Origin: Sediminicola sp.
Lineage (GTDB): Bacteria > Bacteroidota > Bacteroidia > Flavobacteriales > Flavobacteriaceae
Direction: 5' to 3'
Length of the DNA stretch: 64,000 nt
Assembly (NCBI GenBank): GCA_024643325.1
Contig: JAHEND010000001.1
Coordinates: 124,001-188,000, forward strand
Shown here: in pieces, positions 57,854 to 64,000 of the stretch
How the letters are laid out: every line of letters begins with the position of its first letter
Position numbering within the stretch: position 1 is the stretch's first letter
Program-made: the position numbers and the translations under genes
Notes under the pieces: model-generated
Database searches by the model: none
The model's input: only the letters and a program-made list of their open reading frames with translations
Told to the model about the DNA's origin: nothing

Positions 57854-59008
57854 TTATGAATTTAAAAAATTGAGGATGGTTTTTGTGATATGTGAAATTT
57901 GTGCTGCATCTAATTCAGTATGCATGGGCAATGAGATTACCTGCTCACTTAAGGTATTGGTTACTGTAAAATCTGTCTCTTTATAACTGTCGTTGGTATA
58001 GGCTTTTTGCTTGTGCAATGGAATAGGATAATACACCCCACAAGGAATTGCTTCTGAGGCCAAATGAGCCACGAGTGCATCTCTTTTTCCATGGGTGATT
58101 TTTAAGGTGTATTGGTGAAATACATGGCAATCACAGCTGTCACAAATCCCTTCGCAACCATTAACTGTTTTTGGTAATTCAATGTCCGGATGTCCTTTAA
58201 AAGCAGCATTATATGCCTTTGCGGCAGCCCTTCTCTTGGCATTATAACTGTCTAGCCTAGGCAATTTTGCATTTAAAACTGCAGCCTGTAAAGCGTCTAA
58301 TCTAGAGTTTACCCCAACAACGTCGTGGTGGTACCTTTCGTACATCCCGTGGTTTACAATTCCTCTTAAGGTATGGGCTAGGGCGTCGTCATTGGTGAAT
58401 AATGCGCCCCCATCTCCATAACAGCCTAAATTTTTAGACGGAAAGAAAGAGGTGGCCCCCACATGCCCAATGGTACCAGCCATTTTCTTTGTGCCGTTTA
58501 CGGAAGTAAAAGTGGCCCCAATGGCTTGTGCATTGTCCTCTATCACTTTTAAATTGTACTTGGTAGCTATTTCCATAATATCATCCATAGGTGCCGTTTG
58601 CCCAAAAAGATGTACTGGAACAATGGCTTTGGTCTTGGGTGTTATGGCTCTGGCTACTGAAGCTGGGTCTATCATAAAAGTATCTGGTAGCACATCTACC
58701 AAAACGGGAGTTAGCCCTAATAAGGCAATGACCTCTACAGTAGCCGCAAAAGTAAAATCTGCCGTAATCACCTCATCACCGGGCTGTAAGCCCAGACCCA
58801 TCATAGCTATTTGCAATGCATCTGTTCCATTCGCACAAGGAATGACATGTTTTACGCCCAGATAAGCTTCTAGGGCTTTCTGAAATTCTTGTACTTCTGG
58901 ACCATTAATAAAGGCGGCACTCTCTAATACAGATGTAAATCTTTCGTTTACCTCTGTTTGTATGTCACGGTATTGACCTTGAAGGTCTACCATTTGTATT
59001 TTTTTCAT
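57854..59008 (-). CDS. DegT/DnrJ/EryC1/StrS-family sugar aminotransferase
   Basis: PLP enzyme (about 384 aa) that transaminates keto-sugar nucleotides for amino-sugar synthesis. The PLP lysine lies in SFFPSKNLGCYGDGGAL (near residue 190) and a cofactor block is EDNAQAIGA. The segment ahead of VFHQYTL carries a Cys-rich insertion, CEGICDSCDCH, which may bind metal. Start is ATG. With galE and waaA nearby it fits a surface-polysaccharide context. Substrate unknown; WecE, PseC and similar enzymes are alternatives. Confidence 0.9.
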   Translation of the reverse strand: MKKIQMVDLQGQYRDIQTEVNERFTSVLESAAFINGPEVQEFQKALEAYLGVKHVIPCANGTDALQIAMMGLGLQPGDEVITADFTFAATVEVIALLGLTPVLVDVLPDTFMIDPASVARAITPKTKAIVPVHLFGQTAPMDDIMEIATKYNLKVIEDNAQAIGATFTSVNGTKKMAGTIGHVGATSFFPSKNLGCYGDGGALFTNDDALAHTLRGIVNHGMYERYHHDVVGVNSRLDALQAAVLNAKLPRLDSYNAKRRAAAKAYNAAFKGHPDIELPKTVNGCEGICDSCDCHVFHQYTLKITHGKRDALVAHLASEAIPCGVYYPIPLHKQKAYTNDSYKETDFTVTNTLSEQVISLPMHTELDAAQISHITKTILNFLNS

Positions 59009-59079
59009 AAATGCTTTATAAAGACCCTACGAAAATACAAAAAATACCCCCCTACACCATTGATTGAGATAAAGAAACG

Positions 59080-59087
59080 TATTTTTG
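59080..59087 (+). promoter_or_regulatory. -7 box of waaA
   Basis: TATTTTTG, a full TAnnTTTG match, 18 bases before the TTG start of waaA. A TTG lies 17 bases upstream of the box, slightly short of the usual spacing. Confidence 0.5.
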
Positions 59088-59105
59088 TTACCAAAGATAT
59101 AAGCC

Positions 59106-60365
59106 TTGTATTTATTGTACAATTTATTAGTCACGCTGGGTCAAGGGATTCTTCCTATTGCGGCACTATTTTCACCCACATTAAAACGCTTTGTAAAAGG
59201 CAGAAAAGAAGTATTTAAAACCCTTTCTTTAGAATTAAACCCCACTAAAAAAACCATTTGGATGCACGCGGCATCCTTGGGAGAATACGAGCAAGGTGTT
59301 CCTGTGTTAGAAGAAATTCGTCAGTGTTATCCGGAACATCAGATTGTATTGTCCTTTTTTTCTCCTTCGGGATTTGAGGTGAAAAAAAACACTCCATTGG
59401 CAGACAGCGTCGTTTATTTGCCTATTGACAGCCTTCGCAACGCCATGCAATTTATTAAAGTTCTAAAACCCTCTTTGGCCATTTTTGTGAAATACGAGGT
59501 ATGGCCCAATTATATGACCGCACTTCAGCAAGCAGAAATTCCGAGCATCCTTATTGCTGCCATTTTTAGACCCAATCATATTTATTTTAAATGGTATGGT
59601 CGCTTCATGAGAAAAAGCCTGCATAAATTCTCTCATATTTTTGTTCAAGACAGCAGTTCCCAAGCTCTTGTAAAAGACAGTGGGTATGCGCAGGTAAGTG
59701 TCGCTGGAGATACGCGTTTTGACAGAGTGTCTACACTTTCTAAACACACAGAAGCCCTCCCGAAGGAAACCCAAGAAATCCTCACTGCTTTTTCCTCTGA
59801 GAAACCGCTATTTGTTGGAGGCAGCGTTTGGCATGAAGACATGAGCTTTTTAGGCGTGGCGCTTGAAAAAAATTCACACAACATTAAATTTGTTTTAGCA
59901 CCACATAAAGTAGACAAAGCGTCAGTAGAAACAATCCTCCAAGTGCTCCCCATTCAATTACAAAAAAAAAGTGTGTGGCTTTCTAAGACCAATCCTCAAG
60001 AGGCTTCCAAAGCTTCTGTACTTATTGTAGACCGTATTGGTATTTTAAATCAGGTATACCCCTTAGCGCAAATGGCCTATGTTGGAGGCGGTTTTAAAAC
60101 AGGCCTACACAACACATTAGAAGCAGCAGTTTACGGTATTCCACTTGCTATTGGACCGAATTTTAACAAGTTTAAAGAAGCTAAAGACCTCGTAGGACTT
60201 GGCGGGATTCAGGTCATAAACACTAATGAAAATGCTACTCAATTTTTAGAATTGGCTTTAGAGAAGTCATATATTGAGCAGATAAAAGGAATTCAAACAT
60301 CTTATATTTCTGCACAATTGGGCGCTACATTTAAAATAATGTCTCAAATAGCAAAATATTTTTAA
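59106..60365 (+). CDS. waaA: 3-Deoxy-D-manno-octulosonic acid transferase
   Basis: Adds Kdo to lipid A, the first sugar of the lipopolysaccharide core, at the inner-membrane face. 419 aa GT30 enzyme. N-terminal anchor helix (residues 1-20), then WMHAASLGEYEQGVPVLEE with the catalytic Glu near residue 61, and VGGGFKTGLHNTLEAAVYGIP near residue 325. The start codon is TTG; the frame is closed by TAA two codons upstream, so an earlier start is excluded. It precedes the sugar porter by 32 bases. Confidence 0.94.
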   Translation: MYLLYNLLVTLGQGILPIAALFSPTLKRFVKGRKEVFKTLSLELNPTKKTIWMHAASLGEYEQGVPVLEEIRQCYPEHQIVLSFFSPSGFEVKKNTPLADSVVYLPIDSLRNAMQFIKVLKPSLAIFVKYEVWPNYMTALQQAEIPSILIAAIFRPNHIYFKWYGRFMRKSLHKFSHIFVQDSSSQALVKDSGYAQVSVAGDTRFDRVSTLSKHTEALPKETQEILTAFSSEKPLFVGGSVWHEDMSFLGVALEKNSHNIKFVLAPHKVDKASVETILQVLPIQLQKKSVWLSKTNPQEASKASVLIVDRIGILNQVYPLAQMAYVGGGFKTGLHNTLEAAVYGIPLAIGPNFNKFKEAKDLVGLGGIQVINTNENATQFLELALEKSYIEQIKGIQTSYISAQLGATFKIMSQIAKYF

Positions 60366-60397
60366 TAGATTTACGGCCAACCAACACCACTTTTAAA

Positions 60398-61726
60398 ATG
60401 CATGCTAAAATTTTAAAATTTTCTATTATTGCTGCTTTAGCAGGATTTCTCTTTGGATTTGACACTGTTGTAATCTCTGGAGCAGACAAAAAACTTCAAG
60501 CCCTATGGGAGTCTTCTGACAGTTTTCACGGCTGGGTAGTCATGGGAATGGCCCTTTGGGGAACTGTATTAGGCGCGCTTTTTGGCGGCTACCCCACCGA
60601 TAGATTAGGAAGAAAGAAAACCCTTTTTTGGATTGGTATTCTATACTCTGTCTCTGCCATAGGCTCTGCCTTGTCTAATGACCCTATCACTTTTGCATTT
60701 TTCAGGTTCTTAGGAGGTATAGGCGTTGGAGTTTCTACCATTGCAGCACCAGCTTATATTTCAGAAATATCCCCTGCGAAAGACCGGGGAAGACTCGTAG
60801 GCTTCTACCAGTTTATGCTGGTATTTGGTATTTTAGTCGCTTTTTTCTCTAACTACTTATTTAGTGGTAGCGGAGAAAACGATTGGCGATGGATGATGGG
60901 TGTAGAGGCATTTCCAGCTATTTTATACACCCTTTTTATTATGGCAGTTCCTATGAGTCCTCGCTGGTTGGTCATGAAAAATAGAAAGGAAGAAGCGGAA
61001 GAAGCTTTAAAAGAAATTGGCTCAGACATTGTCATTGACGCATTTGTGCTTTCAGTTAAAGGAAATAATGAAGCGGAGCATAACAAAGAAAATATTTGGA
61101 TGAAAAAATACCGCTTTCCCTTAATGCTTGCTTTTCTGATCGCTTTCTTTAATCAGTTTTCAGGAATTAATGCCTTTTTATATTATGCACCCAGGATATT
61201 TGAAGAGGCAGGACTTGGAGAAAGCACCGCGCTCTTAAGCTCCATTGGGATAGGGGCCACCAATTTACTTTTTACTTTTATAGGGATCTTTTTAATAGAC
61301 AAACTGGGTAGAAGACAACTCATGTATATAGGGTCCGTAGGCTATATTATTTCTTTAGCCCTTGTTGCCGCAGCCTTTCAATTTGAATGGACCGGAATGG
61401 CAGTCCCTGGATTTTTATTTCTATTTATTGCCTCTCATGCCATAGGACAAGGGGCTATTATATGGGTGTTTATTTCTGAAGTATTCCCTAATCACCTCAG
61501 GGGTGCTGGTCAATCTTTTGGTACGAGTACCCACTGGGTATTGGCAGCGATAATTCCATCTATGGTACCCTGGTTGTTTGGCACCATAGGGGCAGCTCCT
61601 GTATTTGCCTTTTTTGCTTTTATGATGGTGCTACAACTTGTTTTTGTTCACTTTATGATGCCTGAAACTAAAGGGGTTTCTCTGGAAGAGCTAAGCGCTC
61701 AATTGAGTAAAGAGAAAAGCCGCTAG
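60398..61726 (+). CDS. Sugar porter family MFS transporter
   Basis: 442 aa, 12 membrane helices. Family signatures: FGGYPTDRLGRKK between helices 2 and 3, PMSPRWLVMKNR before the central loop, GIGATNLLFTFIGIFLIDKLGRR in the second half and PETKGVSLEEL at the end. Likely proton-coupled uptake of glucose, xylose or a similar sugar. Its last 36 bases overlap the 3' end of glpF on the other strand. It may be co-transcribed with waaA. Confidence 0.92.
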   Translation: MHAKILKFSIIAALAGFLFGFDTVVISGADKKLQALWESSDSFHGWVVMGMALWGTVLGALFGGYPTDRLGRKKTLFWIGILYSVSAIGSALSNDPITFAFFRFLGGIGVGVSTIAAPAYISEISPAKDRGRLVGFYQFMLVFGILVAFFSNYLFSGSGENDWRWMMGVEAFPAILYTLFIMAVPMSPRWLVMKNRKEEAEEALKEIGSDIVIDAFVLSVKGNNEAEHNKENIWMKKYRFPLMLAFLIAFFNQFSGINAFLYYAPRIFEEAGLGESTALLSSIGIGATNLLFTFIGIFLIDKLGRRQLMYIGSVGYIISLALVAAAFQFEWTGMAVPGFLFLFIASHAIGQGAIIWVFISEVFPNHLRGAGQSFGTSTHWVLAAIIPSMVPWLFGTIGAAPVFAFFAFMMVLQLVFVHFMMPETKGVSLEELSAQLSKEKSR

Positions 61727-62422
61727 AATAGCGCCAAATACTGGACCTAAAACAGGTACCCAGGCATACGCCCAATCATTTTTAGCCTTGTTTTTAATGG
61801 GAAGTAAGGCGTGTATTATTCTTGGCCCTAAATCTCTTGCAGGATTAATAGCATAACCTGTTGTTCCTCCTAAAGAAAGCCCTATGGACCAAACTAAAAA
61901 GGCCACAGGAATAGCCCCTAGAGATCCCATACCCACAACCTGAGAAGTATCTTCTACACGCACTTCTGTGAAATATAAAATAGTGAATACCAACACAAAA
62001 GTTCCAATGGCTTCACTAATAAAATTGGTGGGATAATTTCGTATCGCAGGGGAAGTAAAGAATACCGCTTTTTTAAGGGAATTGTCCTGCGTAATATCAA
62101 AATGATTTTTATAAAATACCCACACTACTGAAGCGCCTATCATGGCCCCTAGGAATTGTGCTAATATATAAATAGGCGCATCTGACCAGGGAAAAGAATC
62201 GCTTGCCGCCAGCCCTATCGTTACCGCTGGGTTTAAATGTGCGCCACTATACGGAGCTGCTATCACTACCCCTATGTATACGGCAAGTGCCCAACCGGTT
62301 GTTATGACAATCCAGCCACTATTATATCCCTGAGTGTCTTTTAACACCACATTGGCTACAACACCAGTTCCCAAAAGAATCATTATGGCTGTTCCTATTA
62401 ATTCTGCAATAAATGGCGTCAT
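61691..62422 (-). CDS. glpF: Glycerol facilitator (aquaglyceroporin)
   Basis: Passive channel for glycerol across the inner membrane. 243 aa, six helices with the two NPA half-helices, GAHLNPAVTIGLA (near residue 62) and GYAINPARDLGPRI (near residue 190). The second is followed by Arg, and the Gly/Asp pattern favours a glyceroporin. It follows glpK by 10 bases. The stop side overlaps the sugar porter in the opposite frame by 36 bases. Confidence 0.93.
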   Translation of the reverse strand: MTPFIAELIGTAIMILLGTGVVANVVLKDTQGYNSGWIVITTGWALAVYIGVVIAAPYSGAHLNPAVTIGLAASDSFPWSDAPIYILAQFLGAMIGASVVWVFYKNHFDITQDNSLKKAVFFTSPAIRNYPTNFISEAIGTFVLVFTILYFTEVRVEDTSQVVGMGSLGAIPVAFLVWSIGLSLGGTTGYAINPARDLGPRIIHALLPIKNKAKNDWAYAWVPVLGPVFGAILAAFLFTQLSA

Positions 62423-62432
62423 GTGCTTATTT

Positions 62433-63929
62433 TTAATTTATACTGGTCCAGTAGGTCAATGCTTTTATCGCTTTTTCCCAACCCTTAATATGCGTATTAA
62501 TGGGAGGTCTGTCTGTTGAAGGTGAAAAAGTTTTATCTGTAGTCCAAATAGATTCAATTTCTTTAAAATCAGTCCAATAACCCACAGCTAATCCAGCTAA
62601 AAAAGCAGCACCCATCGCAGTAGTTTCAACAATTTGGGGCCGGACTGTTTTGGTGTTTAATACATCTGATTGGAATTGCATGAGCAAATTATTGACTGTT
62701 GCACCTCCGTCTACCCTGAGTTCTTTTATGGATATTTTGGCATCGGCCTCCATGGCCTTAAGCATGTCCATAGTCTGAAAAGCAATAGACTCTAAAGAAG
62801 CTCTTGCTATATGGGCATTGGTACTCCCTCTCGTTAAACCAAAGAGCGTTCCCTTGGCATGTTGGTCCCAGTACGGGGCACCCAAACCTGTAAAAGCAGG
62901 TACAAAATACACCCCATCTGTATGATCTACAGTTGCTGCCAATGCCTCTACTTCGCTAGATTGATCTATCATTTTTAGTCCATCTCTGAGCCACTGTACC
63001 ACAGCACCTGCAATAAAAACACTGCCCTCCAATGCGTAGGTTGTTTTCCCTTTGATCTTCCATGCCACAGTGGTCAGTAAATTGTTTTGGGATACTATGG
63101 GCGTGTCTCCAATATTCATGAGCATAAAACAACCTGTCCCATAGGTGTTTTTAACCATTCCTGGCTGGGTACACATCTGCCCAAATAAAGCCGCTTGTTG
63201 GTCTCCCGCAATACCTGCAATTGGAATTTTGTGGTCACTGCCCCCAAGGGAAGTGTGACCATATATTTCACTAGACTCCTTAACTTCTGGCAGCATTTGA
63301 GCAGGAATGTCAAAAAGAGCTAATAATTCAGCATCCCAAGTCATGGTGTTGATGTTAAATAATAAGGTTCTAGAAGCATTGGTCACATCTGTGATATGCT
63401 GAGCTCCTTTGGTAAAGTTCCAAACCAACCAAGCGTCTATGGTGCCCATGAGAAGGTCTCCTTTTACGGCTTTCTCTCTTGCACCAGGAACATGATCTAA
63501 AATCCATTTCACCTTAGTTCCAGAAAAATAGGCATCTATCACTAGACCTGTTTTTTGTCTTATCTCTGCTGACTTACCCTCATTTTTTAATTGGTCACAA
63601 TAGTCCGCAGTACGTTTGTCCTGCCAAACTATAGCATTGTAAACAGGCCTACCGGTTTGCTTGTCCCAAACCACTACCGTTTCTCTTTGGTTGGTAATAC
63701 CTATGGCAGCGATGTCTTTTCCTGAGAGTCCTTTTTGAGCAAGGGCTTTTTCTATTACGGCGGTTTGGGTACTTAATATTTCATTTGGATCGTGCTCTAC
63801 CCATCCTGGTTTCGGAAAAAATTGGGTAAACTCCTCCTGAGCCATACACACAATAGCACCTTGCTTATTAAACACAATAGCCCTTGAAGAGGTTGTTCCT
63901 TGATCTAATGATAATATGTACTGATCCAT
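62433..63929 (-). CDS. glpK: Glycerol kinase
   Basis: Phosphorylates glycerol to glycerol 3-phosphate. 498 aa, FGGY-family. ATP/phosphate motif [14 protein letters not shown] at the N terminus; [14 protein letters not shown] near residue 80; [13 protein letters not shown] near 245; and [14 protein letters not shown] near 405. Length and motifs are canonical. It lies seven bases after the end of glpD, so glpD-glpK-glpF forms one operon. Confidence 0.97.
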   Translation of the reverse strand: MDQYILSLDQGTTSSRAIVFNKQGAIVCMAQEEFTQFFPKPGWVEHDPNEILSTQTAVIEKALAQKGLSGKDIAAIGITNQRETVVVWDKQTGRPVYNAIVWQDKRTADYCDQLKNEGKSAEIRQKTGLVIDAYFSGTKVKWILDHVPGAREKAVKGDLLMGTIDAWLVWNFTKGAQHITDVTNASRTLLFNINTMTWDAELLALFDIPAQMLPEVKESSEIYGHTSLGGSDHKIPIAGIAGDQQAALFGQMCTQPGMVKNTYGTGCFMLMNIGDTPIVSQNNLLTTVAWKIKGKTTYALEGSVFIAGAVVQWLRDGLKMIDQSSEVEALAATVDHTDGVYFVPAFTGLGAPYWDQHAKGTLFGLTRGSTNAHIARASLESIAFQTMDMLKAMEADAKISIKELRVDGGATVNNLLMQFQSDVLNTKTVRPQIVETTAMGAAFLAGLAVGYWTDFKEIESIWTTDKTFSPSTDRPPINTHIKGWEKAIKALTYWTSIN

Positions 63930-63936
63930 GCGGTGG

Positions 63937-64000
63937 TTATTTTAATAAGTATTGTTGCGCCAACACTTTAAACGAAGCTACTTGAGCAGCTTCCCAATCT
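63937..64000 (-). CDS. glpD: Glycerol-3-phosphate dehydrogenase, C-terminal end only (starts beyond window)
   Basis: The minus strand reads 20 residues, [20 protein letters not shown], then TAA. The stop lies seven bases before the glpK ATG. The identity is inferred from the operon order and the QQYLL-type tail, since no domain is visible. Confidence 0.6.
   Translation of the reverse strand, partial: DWEAAQVASFKVLAQQYLLK

Noticed and set aside
1-64000. Mobile elements, prophage, toxin-antitoxin or defence island
   Set aside because: No transposase, integrase, restriction or toxin families were seen; gene order and content are core-genome throughout.

Overview
The window reads as an ordinary, low-GC chromosome segment from a member of the Flavobacteriaceae (Bacteroidota), probably aerobic and perhaps marine. 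Three things point there. The gene families are typical: alternative complex III joined to cytochrome c oxidase, an ExbB/ExbD cluster with an extra membrane protein, DUF2723, DUF5916 and a GIN-domain protein. Many genes carry the Bacteroidota promoter -7 box TAnnTTTG, several with an upstream TTG. Shine-Dalgarno sequences are largely absent. I see no insertion sequence, prophage, CRISPR array or rRNA operon. No intergenic gap exceeds 300 bases.

Layout. 1-7.1 kb (minus): malic enzyme (cut by the window edge), a sodium:solute symporter, ruvB-queG, and an exported GIN-domain protein. 7.2-18.6 kb (minus): one long respiratory operon, actABCDEF-ctaC-ctaD, carrying electrons from quinol through alternative complex III to a cytochrome c oxidase. 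18.8-24.1 kb: a small SPOR protein, then the minus-strand rimP-nusA-infB operon and tRNA-Gln. 24.3-36.7 kb: a large DUF2723 membrane protein, a cysteine-less thioredoxin-fold protein, a metallophosphoesterase with cutC, a Tat-exported glycosylasparaginase, polA, and a DUF5916 outer-membrane protein. 36.9-46.6 kb (plus): rplM-rpsI, rpsB-tsf, pyrH-frr-RND transporter, asnS and rpoN. 46.7-52 kb (minus): exbB-orf-exbD-exbD, tRNA-Ser, ansA, tatD and odhB. 52.4-59 kb (minus): odhA, an exported amidohydrolase, galE and a DegT-family aminotransferase. 59.1-61.7 kb (plus): waaA and a sugar porter. 61.7-64 kb (minus): glpF, glpK and the last codons of glpD.

How they fit together. Odh feeds reducing power into the quinone pool that the Act/Cta operon oxidises. 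GlpF, GlpK and GlpD take up glycerol and deliver it to central metabolism. The ribosomal and translation-factor genes form two blocks with clear promoters, and some carry structured leaders. galE, the aminotransferase and waaA suggest surface-glycan synthesis.

I found no convincing new multi-gene system. The best leads are smaller. They are a bulged stem-loop leader before rpsB, a minisatellite-encoded tail with a helix-extended-helix-like end on ribosomal protein S2, substitutions at two proofreading metal ligands of DNA polymerase I, a thioredoxin-fold protein with no cysteines, a six-heme ActA fusion, a terminator-like hairpin in the rimP leader, and Cys-rich insertions in an ExbD and an aminotransferase.
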